Source: Bacteroidales bacterium (GTDB taxonomy: Bacteria; Bacteroidota; Bacteroidia; Bacteroidales; UBA932). Taken from it: a DNA stretch of 41,819 nt. The stretch lies in the NCBI GenBank assembly GCA_020026355.1, contig JAHHQP010000018.1, forward strand, positions 1 to 41,819. The letters run 5' to 3'. The position numbers were made by a program, and so were the translations under genes. Under the pieces are notes generated by a model. That model did no database searches. It was not told where the DNA came from and saw only the letters and a program-made list of their open reading frames with translations. Position 1 is the first letter of the stretch; every line of letters starts with the position of its first letter. Positions 17,826 to 26,018 of this stretch are shown piece by piece.

Positions 17826-19580
17826 ATGAAAATCAAAAGTTTTATTCTTACAGCTTTCGCAGCCCTTGCAGTGTTTGCAAGCTGCAACAAGCAAGCGGAA
17901 CCAGCAGGTACTCCTGAGATCTCTCTCGATCCTACTGAATTGACAATTGCAGAGGCCGGCTCTACGGAGACCGTAGCGTTGACTGCAACCCGCGCATGGA
18001 AGATCGATGGCCAGATTCCGGAGTGGTTGACTGTAACCCCTGTAAAGGGTGAGGCCTCCAACGCCGCTCAGACCATCACGATCGAGGTAAAAGCGAATGA
18101 AGCTGGCAACAGAACAGCAAACCTCAAATTCACTATCGGTCTTTTCGATGCTACTCTGAAGATTGCTCAGGCTGGTCCTAACGGTGATAAGGTGGACATT
18201 ACTCCGATTGCTGACTTCATCAAGAATGCTGATCCAGCGAAGGTCTGCACCTTGAAAGGTAAGGTCGAGAATGTTGCCAAAGGTGACCGTTTCTGGGGCT
18301 TTGACATCAACGACGGCACCGGTGTGGTCACTGCTGCTTTCCCTGCAAACTGGGAGGAGTGGAAAGACAAGATCGCTGACGGCGGCACCGTTACCGTACA
18401 GGGTCCATATGAGTTCTTTGAAAAGAAAGGTACACACCAGGTAAAGAAATGTACGATCATTTCTTTCGAGGCTGGTGAGGTCGTTCCTCCGGTAGAGGCT
18501 GAGCAGATTTCTGTCGCTGATTTCATCAAGAAAGCTGATACTCAGACGGTTTATAGACTTGTCGGTAAGGTCGAGAATGTTGCCAAAGGTGACCGTTTCT
18601 GGGGCTTTGACATCAACGACGGTACAGGTGTTGTCACTGCTGCTTTCCCTGCAAACTGGGAGGAGTGGAAGGCTAAGATCGAGAACGGTGGCACCGTCAC
18701 CGTACAGGGTCCATATGAGTTCTTTGAAAAGAAAGGTACACATCAGGTAAAGAAATGTACGATCATTTCTTTCGAGATGGGTGGCGTAACTCCTGATCCG
18801 GAACCGGAAATTCCGGGCGAGACTAAAACTGTTACTGTTGCAGAATTCCTCGCTGCTCCGGTCAGCGCTGCTCAGTGGTATCAGTTGACTGGTACGATCA
18901 AGACTATCGCTGATGAAACATATGGTAACATTTACCTTGAGGACGAGACCGGTGTAGTTTATTGCTACGGTTTGACTCAGACTCAGGTCGACAAGAATGA
19001 CCAGTCTTTCGCAAAGATCGGTCTTCATGCAGGTGATATCCTGACGATGAACTGCAAGAGAGGTGAGTTCAAAGGTGATGCTCAGGCAGTCAATGGATAC
19101 TATGTCAGCCACAAACCAGGTGAGGCTAAACCGGAGAAACCGGACGGCCCGGCGACAAAACCGTTTACCAGCGAAATCACTTGGACTGTTTCTGCTGATT
19201 CCAAGAATGATCCTGCTCCATCTTACAATGATGAGGTAACCGTCAACGGTGGTGCAGATAAATACCCGGCATTGAAATTGGGTACAAGTTCAAAATTTGG
19301 TAAGGCTACACTCAACATTCCTGCAGGAACCAAGAAGATCGGTTTCTATGCAGCTGCCTGGAAGGGTACCGGCGTCAGCCTCAAATTCGGTAACGGTGCT
19401 GTTGTTGACGGCGTACGTGCGAATCTTGGCGCTACCGGTGGAAAACCATATAAACTTGTCGATCTGACAGCCCTCGATTACTACGAGATCGCTCTCAAGG
19501 GTGACGAAGGTACACTTACCATCGAGACGGCGGCACTTGGCAAGCGTGCTATTATCTTCGGTATCAATCCAGTGAAATAG
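17826..19580 (+). CDS. BACON plus triple OB-fold surface lipoprotein
   Basis: This is a putative surface binding protein, likely for nucleic acid judging by its neighbours. The 584-residue product has a lipoprotein signal (VFASC, Cys20). A BACON-like beta-sandwich covers about 30-112 (TRAWKIDGQIPEWLTVTP). Two nearly identical OB-fold-like modules follow at 129-215 and 231-317 (VENVAKGDRFWGFDINDGTGVV). A third, divergent OB module lies at about 335-433 (YQLTGTIKTI, GNIYLEDETGVVYCYG), and a C-terminal beta domain of about 130 residues closes the protein. OB folds bind single-stranded nucleic acid, and similar modules occur in secreted nucleases, but they can also bind sugars. No catalytic motif is seen. 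It is the first gene of the nuclease locus. Confidence 0.82.
   Translation: MKIKSFILTAFAALAVFASCNKQAEPAGTPEISLDPTELTIAEAGSTETVALTATRAWKIDGQIPEWLTVTPVKGEASNAAQTITIEVKANEAGNRTANLKFTIGLFDATLKIAQAGPNGDKVDITPIADFIKNADPAKVCTLKGKVENVAKGDRFWGFDINDGTGVVTAAFPANWEEWKDKIADGGTVTVQGPYEFFEKKGTHQVKKCTIISFEAGEVVPPVEAEQISVADFIKKADTQTVYRLVGKVENVAKGDRFWGFDINDGTGVVTAAFPANWEEWKAKIENGGTVTVQGPYEFFEKKGTHQVKKCTIISFEMGGVTPDPEPEIPGETKTVTVAEFLAAPVSAAQWYQLTGTIKTIADETYGNIYLEDETGVVYCYGLTQTQVDKNDQSFAKIGLHAGDILTMNCKRGEFKGDAQAVNGYYVSHKPGEAKPEKPDGPATKPFTSEITWTVSADSKNDPAPSYNDEVTVNGGADKYPALKLGTSSKFGKATLNIPAGTKKIGFYAAAWKGTGVSLKFGNGAVVDGVRANLGATGGKPYKLVDLTALDYYEIALKGDEGTLTIETAALGKRAIIFGINPVK
18210..18776 (+). repeat. Tandem 306-base duplication encoding two OB-fold modules
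   Basis: Units 18210-18470 and 18516-18776 are offset by exactly 306 bases (102 codons). A block of about 59 bases beginning near 18258/18564 appears identical, and most other differences are silent changes. The near-identity in DNA points to a recent duplication or ongoing gene conversion. Confidence 0.9.
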
Positions 19581-19608
19581 TCCGTATCTAAGTACGGAAA
19601 ACATGATG

Positions 19609-19639
19609 AAGGGGTGTCCGGCTTACGGGCAGCCCCTTT
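19609..19639 (+). terminator. Weak terminator-like hairpin
   Basis: AAGGGG at 19609-19614 pairs with CCCCTT at 19633-19638, extended by a wobble pair and an inner CC/GG after a small internal loop. Only three T residues follow. It lies between the OB-fold gene and the nuclease gene, so it may only attenuate. A 6-bp hairpin (TCCGTA/TACGGA, 19581-19598) lies directly after the upstream stop. Confidence 0.45.
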
Positions 19640-19654
19640 GGTTATCTAAAGACG

Positions 19655-20830
19655 ATGTTTCAATTTAACCGTAAATTCACGCTTTTAGCGCTGTTTACCA
19701 TAGTATCTCTTTTCTGTTCCTGTGAGAAACAGGAGAAGAGTGCACCTTCTTTGAGGATTTCCATGTCCGTATCCGAGGTTGGCTGCGAAGCCGGTTCCCG
19801 AGAAGTCAGGATTTCCGCTTCAGACAACTGGAAGCTGGATGTCCAGTACACCGGTTCCCAACACGGATGGGCAAGACTGAATGTCGAGTCCGGTGTTCAG
19901 GGAGGAGGAAAGCTGGAACTGTCATATGATGAGAACACTTCCGGTCAGGACCGCTCGCTCAAACTGGTCGGTACCAGTGGCAAGAAGGTGAGCGTCTGGA
20001 AATTCAAGCAGAGTTCCCGTTCTTCGGAACGGATTCCTTCCGATGTGAAGCAGTGTAAGCCGGGCAGCTGGCTGGAACTTCCTGCCGTCAGTGAAGCGGA
20101 CGGACTCTGGTTCTTCAGTCACCGTCATCAGGTGAGGGGAGTGGAGACCCGTGACTGGTCCTACAACTGGGACAGTCGCAATCTGGTTGCCCATTGGGTC
20201 GCCTATCCGTTGAACAGAGGTCTCATCGCCGGTTCCGGTGTCCGGACGGACGCATGGAACTATGATCCTTTGCTACCTTCCCGGTACCAGCCGAATCTCA
20301 ATAAAAGCTATCATGGACGACGTTGGCAACGTGGACATCAGCTTCCATCTGCGGACCGTCAGATCCGCTCCGAGAATCAGCGCACTTTCTACTATACCAA
20401 CATGACTCCTCAGGCGGGAGAACTCAATGAGAATACTTGGGCCGAGCTGGAATCCCGCGTAAGATCTTGGTCATTGAAGTTCGATACCCTCTATGTCGTG
20501 ACTGGCTGCACGGTCAGCAATTCCATAGGCCGTGTGGATGATGCTTCTGGAAAAGAGGTGACTATTCCCGGTGGCTATTTCAAGGCCTTGTTGGGATATT
20601 CCAGGGGAGGAACGGCCAGCATGGTCAGTGCTTCCACAGGAGGTTACACCAGCATCGCCTTCTATTTCGAGAACAGATCTGCCGACAATGTCATGAAACA
20701 TTCCATGACGGTCGCAGAACTGGAGAAAAAGACGGGTATGGATTTCTTCGTGAATCTTCCGTCCCGGATCGGTGAAACCTTGACCTCCAGGGTCGAGAAT
20801 GCCGAAGATGAATTCTGGACTAACAATTGA
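19655..20830 (+). CDS. BACON-fused DNA/RNA non-specific endonuclease lipoprotein (NUC1 family)
   Basis: This enzyme is predicted to cut DNA and RNA without sequence preference, using a beta-beta-alpha-metal fold of the Serratia nuclease/NucA type. The 391-residue product is a lipoprotein (FCSC, Cys23, then EKQEK). A BACON-like domain spans about 30-105 (ASDNWKLDVQ) and the nuclease domain about 115-385. The family motif appears as QRGHQLPSADR with catalytic His228. The metal-binding Asn258 lies in LNENTWAELE, after FYYTNMTPQ. The first position of the usual DRGH is Gln here, which is also seen in Bacteroidota members. The stop is four bases before the next ATG. The lipid anchor and charged tail suggest surface display, cutting polymer held by the OB-fold lipoproteins. 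Confidence 0.88.
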   Translation: MFQFNRKFTLLALFTIVSLFCSCEKQEKSAPSLRISMSVSEVGCEAGSREVRISASDNWKLDVQYTGSQHGWARLNVESGVQGGGKLELSYDENTSGQDRSLKLVGTSGKKVSVWKFKQSSRSSERIPSDVKQCKPGSWLELPAVSEADGLWFFSHRHQVRGVETRDWSYNWDSRNLVAHWVAYPLNRGLIAGSGVRTDAWNYDPLLPSRYQPNLNKSYHGRRWQRGHQLPSADRQIRSENQRTFYYTNMTPQAGELNENTWAELESRVRSWSLKFDTLYVVTGCTVSNSIGRVDDASGKEVTIPGGYFKALLGYSRGGTASMVSASTGGYTSIAFYFENRSADNVMKHSMTVAELEKKTGMDFFVNLPSRIGETLTSRVENAEDEFWTNN

Positions 20831-20834
20831 CACA

Positions 20835-21914
20835 ATGAAACGTATAATCTACATTCTTTCCGTAGTGCTGCTTCTGGGTTCAGCCATGACTGCCCAGGCA
20901 CAGGGAAAACATCGTAACTATGTCGTAGGTTTCTACAATCTCGAGAATCTTTTCGATATCTACGATGATCCGGTCAAGAACGACGCGGAATATACGCCGG
21001 AAGGCAAGAACAAATGGACCGAGGCCAAGTATCAGAAGAAACTCTCGAACATGGCACGTGTCATCAAGGAAATGGCCAAGGAAAACGGCCGCTACCATAC
21101 TATCCTCGGTGTGAGTGAGATCGAGAACCGTCTGGTCCTCGAGGACCTCGTCTCTCAGCCGGCCATTGCCGATGCGAACTATCAGATCATTCATTATGAT
21201 GGTCCGGACAGACGTGGTGTCGATGTCGCTTTGCTTTACAATCCGAAACAGTTCACTTACCTGGACAGCGAGTCCATCCCTTATACTTTCGACAGCCCGA
21301 CCATCGACTTCATCATGAGCAAGGAAGAGCAGGAATATTTCAAGACTCGTGACGTGCTTATGGTTCATGGGCTGATCGAGGGAGAGCATTTCGCCATCTA
21401 TGTCGCTCATCTGCCTTCCAGGGCCGGAGACAAGAAGGGCAGCTACCAGCTCCGTGACCGCGGCGGTGAGATCATCTACAACCATGCGATGGAGATGCAG
21501 AAGAAATATCCAGGCATCAAGATCATCACCATGGGTGATATGAACGATAATCCGACTGATACCAGCATATCTGTCTATCATCACGCCAAGGAAAATGTCG
21601 AGGATGTGACCGAGACGGATTTCTTCTGTCCGTTCATTTCCATGCTCAAGGCCGGCTACGGCTCATTGGCCTATAGGGGTGAATGGAGTATCTACGACCT
21701 GATTCTCGTGAACAAGAACCTGCTCGACGCGCCTGACGGCGGACTGAAGATCCATCAGTTCAAGACCGGCTATTATGGTCGCGTCTTCAAGAAACCGTTC
21801 CTGATCACGCAGAAGGGACAGTACAAGGGCTATCCTTTCCGTACTTTCTCCAACGGTTCATTCGTCGGTGGTTACAGCGACCATCTCCCGACCTATATCG
21901 TACTTAGCAAGTAA
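20835..21914 (+). CDS. Secreted endonuclease/exonuclease/phosphatase (EEP) family protein
   Basis: This is a metal-dependent phosphodiesterase or nuclease of the DNase I-like fold, predicted to act outside the inner membrane. I chose the ATG at 20835, four bases after the nuclease stop; a longer in-frame start at 20799 would overlap that gene and bury the signal peptide. The 359-residue product has a signal peptidase I site (AMTAQAQ|G). EEP motifs in order are FYNLENLFD, SEIEN with metal-binding Glu95, RRGVDVALLY, HLPSR, GDMND with Asp235 and Asn237, and SDHLP with catalytic Asp349-His350. EEP members also include lipid and inositol phosphatases. The neighbouring NUC1 nuclease and OB-fold proteins favour nucleic acid as substrate. 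Confidence 0.87.
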   Translation: MKRIIYILSVVLLLGSAMTAQAQGKHRNYVVGFYNLENLFDIYDDPVKNDAEYTPEGKNKWTEAKYQKKLSNMARVIKEMAKENGRYHTILGVSEIENRLVLEDLVSQPAIADANYQIIHYDGPDRRGVDVALLYNPKQFTYLDSESIPYTFDSPTIDFIMSKEEQEYFKTRDVLMVHGLIEGEHFAIYVAHLPSRAGDKKGSYQLRDRGGEIIYNHAMEMQKKYPGIKIITMGDMNDNPTDTSISVYHHAKENVEDVTETDFFCPFISMLKAGYGSLAYRGEWSIYDLILVNKNLLDAPDGGLKIHQFKTGYYGRVFKKPFLITQKGQYKGYPFRTFSNGSFVGGYSDHLPTYIVLSK

Positions 21915-21934
21915 TTCAATCAATTATAGACAAA

Positions 21935-24808
21935 ATGTACAAGAAACTAACTTTGGTGTTCGCGGCATTGCTCTGCTCTCTTTCTCTGCTGGCTCAGAAT
22001 CTGACCGGTGGCGTGAAAGGTACGGTAGTCAATCGTGTCGGCAGGACACCTATCGCGGAAGCTCAGGTGACTGTCCTCCAGCAGGGCGTCGTGATGGCTT
22101 CCATAGAAGCAGACCAGAACGGACGTTTCGTCATCGAAGGTCTGAACAACGGTATGTATGATCTCCTGGTCAAGGCTGCAGGCTTCGTCGACGCTCATGT
22201 CAACGTGACTGTGGAAGGATATGTCAAGGATATGATGTTTCTTTCCATGGTGGCTGAGCAGCAGGTCGAGGAGGTGGACGACTCCAGCTTCGCCGAGTTC
22301 GACCTGGATGATTCCGGTTATTCCGATTCTCCGTCCATCATCTTCGGCTCCTATGATATCTTCTCGAATATCGCCGGCTTCGGTTTCAGCCCGATCCGTT
22401 TCAAGAACAGGGGTTATGCCAATGAGACCCAGGATGTCTATCTGAGCGGTGTCAAGATGAATGATGCCATCACCGGCTATGCGCCGTTCTCCCTCTGGAG
22501 CGGCCTGAACGAGGCCATGAGAAGCAAGGAGAGCACTATCGGCAACGCAGCTTCTGACTATGGTGTCGGCGGTTTCAACGGCATCACCAACTTCCACGGC
22601 AACGCCCTCAGCGTCCGTCCGGGCTGGAGCTTCAGCGCATTGACCAACTCTGCGCTCTACCGTCTCCGTCTGATGGCGACCTATGCTTCCGGTCAGCTGG
22701 ACAACGGCTGGTCTTTCGCGGCCAATGTCAGCGCTCGTATCGGTGGCAACGATTGGGTGAAAGGTGTCTATTATCGTTCCTTCGCTTATTACCTCGCTGC
22801 AGAGAAGAAGTTCAATGACCAGCACAGGTTGTCCTTCTCCGTATTCGCGGCTCCTGGTCAGCGTGGCGCGCAGAATGCTTCCACTCAGGAAGTCTATGAC
22901 CTGATGGGGGACAACATGTATAACTCCAACTGGGGTTATCAGAATGGCAAGGTACGTAACTCCCGTGTCCGCAAGACGCACGAGCCGGTCTTCATCGTGA
23001 AATATACGGCAGATCCGCTCGAGAATCTGGAGACCAACCTGACTTTCCTTTACAGGACCGGAAAGAACGGTTACACAGCGCTTGACTGGTATGATGCTCC
23101 GGATCCGAGACCGGACTATTATCGTAATCTTCCGAGCTTCTTCTACATGGATGAGGAAGGCTACGGCAAGAATAATTATGAGAAATTCGCTTGGGCGCAG
23201 GAGATGTGGAATCCTGCCAATACCCAGTATGTCAACTATCAGCATGTGAACTGGGATCGCCTCTACAATGTCAACTACAACAGCGAGGACGGTCGGTCCA
23301 AGTATATCGTCGAGGAACGTCGTGTCGACCAGAACGATCTCAACTTGAACGCGGACTTCAAATGGAGACCGAAGGATTGGATGACCCTTGTCGGTGGCGT
23401 AGGTCTGAAATACAACACGACTCATTTCTTCAAGAAAGTGGACGATCTGCTCGGTGGCAAGTATTACCTGAACATCGACCAGTTCGCTGAGCGTGACTTC
23501 GCCGGTGACGAGATCAAGATTCAGAACGATCTGGATTATTTCGAAAAACATGGTGAGGCCCAGAAACTGAAGAAAGGAGACAAGTACGGCTACAATTATT
23601 TCGCGAATGTCGTCAATGCCAAGGTATGGGCGCATTACAACTACCAGAAGGACGGTTGGGATGCCGATGCCGCTCTGGAGATGGGTTACGACCAGTTCTG
23701 GAGAAACGGTATCTACAGGAAAGGCCTTTTCCCGGAGAACTCCAAGGGTAAATCCGAGTCTGCCAGATTCTTCACGGCAAGGGCAAAGGTAGCCGGAGGC
23801 TATACTTTCAAAGGTGGCCATCGTGTCTATGCGAATGTCGGTTTCTATAATGATGCACCGACCTTCTCCCAGTCTTTCGTCTCTCCGAGGACCAGGAATT
23901 CGCTGATCCCGAACCTGACGACCAGCAAGACTTTATCTGCTGACATCAACTACCATTGGGCAGCCAATGGCTATGATATCCGTCTGACCGGTTACTGGAC
24001 CAAGATGTGGGATATGACCGATCTCATGAGCTTCTATGATGATACTCAGCACTCCTTCACGAACTTCGCGATGACCGGCATGGATATCCGTCACATGGGT
24101 ATCGAGCTCGGTTTCAAGATTCCGTTCTTCGCGAAAGGTCTTTCCCTCCAGGGTGTCGTGGCTTGGGGTGAGCATATCTACACCTCCAATCCTTACATGA
24201 CCCAGACCATCGATAACAGCGAGAAGGTCATCTTCGACAATCAGCAGCTTCCTTACTGGAAGAGCCATCCGGTCGAGTACAGGACGGTCCAGGTCGACGG
24301 TGTGGAAATGCCGGATCTGGACATCAACGGCAATCCGATCGTAGCCAAGAGCCAGAAGCATTATGTGCCGAGTACGCCGCAGCTGGCGACCAGCCTCGGA
24401 TTCAACTACCGGACTTCTTCTTACTGGTTCTTCGACCTGAACGGTCAGTTCTTCGCGAATTCTTACCTGGACATGAATCCGTTGTACAGGACAGAAGTGG
24501 CTGTTGCCGGACCTGACGGTAAGGCAACCCCGGCAGAGATCGAGTACATGGCGGCCCAGGAGAAGTTCAAACCAGTCTTTCTTCTTAATGCCAGCATCGG
24601 AAAATCCTGGTACATCAACCGCAAGTACAACTTCGGTTTCTCGCTCAACATCAACAACATGACCAATAACCGAAACGTCAAGACCGGCGGTTATGAGCAG
24701 ACCCGTCTGATCAAGAGTGCAGATACCAACCGTTACTATCGGTTCGATCCGAAGTACTTCTACATGCAGGGTATCAATTATATGTTGAATGTCTATTTCA
24801 GATTCTAA
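21935..24808 (+). CDS. TonB-dependent outer-membrane receptor without SusD partner
   Basis: This is an energised outer-membrane channel, predicted to import the product of the neighbouring nucleases. The 957-residue protein has a signal peptide (SLLA|QN). A carboxypeptidase-regulatory-like domain spans about 25-105 (GTVVNRVGRTPIAEAQVTV). An acidic Asp/Glu-rich segment at about 110-130 sits where a TonB box is expected, then a plug (RFKNRGYANETQDVYLSGVKMND) and a barrel ending in NVYFRF. No SusD-like gene is near, which sets it apart from the starch receptor in the same window. It starts 20 bases after the EEP gene and ends 12 bases before the DUF5689-like gene. Substrate is inferred from context only. 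Confidence 0.9.
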   Translation: MYKKLTLVFAALLCSLSLLAQNLTGGVKGTVVNRVGRTPIAEAQVTVLQQGVVMASIEADQNGRFVIEGLNNGMYDLLVKAAGFVDAHVNVTVEGYVKDMMFLSMVAEQQVEEVDDSSFAEFDLDDSGYSDSPSIIFGSYDIFSNIAGFGFSPIRFKNRGYANETQDVYLSGVKMNDAITGYAPFSLWSGLNEAMRSKESTIGNAASDYGVGGFNGITNFHGNALSVRPGWSFSALTNSALYRLRLMATYASGQLDNGWSFAANVSARIGGNDWVKGVYYRSFAYYLAAEKKFNDQHRLSFSVFAAPGQRGAQNASTQEVYDLMGDNMYNSNWGYQNGKVRNSRVRKTHEPVFIVKYTADPLENLETNLTFLYRTGKNGYTALDWYDAPDPRPDYYRNLPSFFYMDEEGYGKNNYEKFAWAQEMWNPANTQYVNYQHVNWDRLYNVNYNSEDGRSKYIVEERRVDQNDLNLNADFKWRPKDWMTLVGGVGLKYNTTHFFKKVDDLLGGKYYLNIDQFAERDFAGDEIKIQNDLDYFEKHGEAQKLKKGDKYGYNYFANVVNAKVWAHYNYQKDGWDADAALEMGYDQFWRNGIYRKGLFPENSKGKSESARFFTARAKVAGGYTFKGGHRVYANVGFYNDAPTFSQSFVSPRTRNSLIPNLTTSKTLSADINYHWAANGYDIRLTGYWTKMWDMTDLMSFYDDTQHSFTNFAMTGMDIRHMGIELGFKIPFFAKGLSLQGVVAWGEHIYTSNPYMTQTIDNSEKVIFDNQQLPYWKSHPVEYRTVQVDGVEMPDLDINGNPIVAKSQKHYVPSTPQLATSLGFNYRTSSYWFFDLNGQFFANSYLDMNPLYRTEVAVAGPDGKATPAEIEYMAAQEKFKPVFLLNASIGKSWYINRKYNFGFSLNINNMTNNRNVKTGGYEQTRLIKSADTNRYYRFDPKYFYMQGINYMLNVYFRF

Positions 24809-24820
24809 TTTGACAGCAAG

Positions 24821-25924
24821 ATGAAAGTAATATTTAAAACAGCGGCAGTGGCTGCAGTCCTTTTCTCACTCGTTTCTTGCGAAGAGTTCGGACCCGTCTT
24901 TACTGGAAAGTATGATGAGCCGGCATATCAGGAACCTGTAGAGATGGAAGCTACTCACTCTATTGCGGATCTTGTCGGTACCTACGAGAACGGCAAACCT
25001 TACAAGATCAATGAGGATATCATCATCGCCGGAAAGGTTTCCACGACCGACCAGCCGGGCAACTTCTACAAGAGCCTCTATATCCAGGACGAGACCGGTG
25101 GTATCGAGATCAAGATCGGCAAGAACGGTCTTTATAACGATTACAAGCCGGGCCAGACTCTCTACATCAAGTGTAAGGACCTGACAATCGGTCAGTACGG
25201 CTGGAAAGACAACCCGAGATATGGCGGAAACGGTATGGTCCAGCTGGGAACTTCCAGTACTGTCGCCAAGTATGAGACTTCCTATATGGAATCACCGCTC
25301 ATCATCGACCAGCATGTGTTTAAAGGTAAACCGGGAGAACCGGTGGTACCGATGGTCCTTTCCGAGAATCCGGGACCGGGAGAATACAGTATTTCCGAGC
25401 TTCCTGGCAAGGATGACACGCAGAAGACGAACAAGTTCGTCGGTAGTCTCGTGACCATCAAGGGGCTGAAATACGATAACCAGGTCTTCGTACTGCTTTA
25501 TCTGGATTCCAACAAGGACAAGGAATCAGCCGATAATCGTATCTTCCTTTCCGACGAGAAAACCTGGGGCATCACCACTTGGGCGATGTCTAAGAGCAAG
25601 ATGACCGAGTATATCCAGAGCGGCCTCTGGGACGCTGCGGAGATCGGTAGCGGAAGTGCTGCTTTCGGCACTGTCGGAGAACATAAAGGAGACGGTACTT
25701 ATCCCGATATCGAGAAGAACGCCTATTCTGTCAGCCAGTATTTCAAGGTTGGAGACAAGAGCATTCAGGTCCGTACCAGCGGTTTCTGCAAGTTTGCGGA
25801 TCGTGAGATCGATCCGGAAGTGCTTGCTGGCAGAAAGACCATTGACGTGACTGGAATCATCACTCTCTATCAGGGCAATATCCAGTTCAATCTGCTGGAC
25901 ATCTCCGGTGTGAAGGTCAACTAG
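24821..25924 (+). CDS. DUF5689-like OB-fold lipoprotein
   Basis: This is a putative surface substrate-binding lipoprotein paired with the TonB receptor. The 367-residue product has a lipobox (SLVSC, Cys20) followed by acidic residues (EEF), consistent with surface export. The core matches the DUF5689 pattern: HSIADLVGTYENG, then INEDIIIAGKVSTTDQPGNFYKSLYIQDETGGIEIKIG, which is an OB-fold barrel at about 45-160. A second part (about 170-367) ends with a GIITLYQGNIQFNLLDISGV strand, another OB-type closing motif. No catalytic residues are evident. Such proteins recur next to TonB receptors and nucleases in Bacteroidota from general experience. Nucleic-acid binding is inference. Confidence 0.82.
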   Translation: MKVIFKTAAVAAVLFSLVSCEEFGPVFTGKYDEPAYQEPVEMEATHSIADLVGTYENGKPYKINEDIIIAGKVSTTDQPGNFYKSLYIQDETGGIEIKIGKNGLYNDYKPGQTLYIKCKDLTIGQYGWKDNPRYGGNGMVQLGTSSTVAKYETSYMESPLIIDQHVFKGKPGEPVVPMVLSENPGPGEYSISELPGKDDTQKTNKFVGSLVTIKGLKYDNQVFVLLYLDSNKDKESADNRIFLSDEKTWGITTWAMSKSKMTEYIQSGLWDAAEIGSGSAAFGTVGEHKGDGTYPDIEKNAYSVSQYFKVGDKSIQVRTSGFCKFADREIDPEVLAGRKTIDVTGIITLYQGNIQFNLLDISGVKVN

Positions 25925-25974
25925 CCTTTCCATGCTTGAGACGCGTTCTCAGGCAGGATATTTGAATTTGAAGA

Positions 25975-26005
25975 GGGGTGGCTGCATATCGGCCGCCCCC
26001 TTTTT
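25975..26005 (+). terminator. Terminator closing the nuclease/TonB locus
   Basis: GGGGTGGC at 25975-25982 pairs with GCCGCCCC at 25992-25999 (8 bp, one wobble), followed by C and five T residues. It lies about 50 bases after the DUF5689-like stop and separates the locus from the peptidase gene. Confidence 0.85.
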
Positions 26006-26018
26006 AAAGTAGAAGCTA

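Noticed and set aside
21947..23821. 624-codon minus-strand frame inside the TonB receptor gene
   Set aside because: No domain, no plausible start context, and the opposite strand is a complete receptor. Similar antisense frames at 604-1563, 3617-4756, 6345-7970 and 27968-29584 were rejected for the same reason.
25936..25964. TTG-N18-GATATTTG as promoter for the peptidase gene
   Set aside because: The -7 element has a mismatch in its first base and the predicted start would fall into the terminator stem at 25975.
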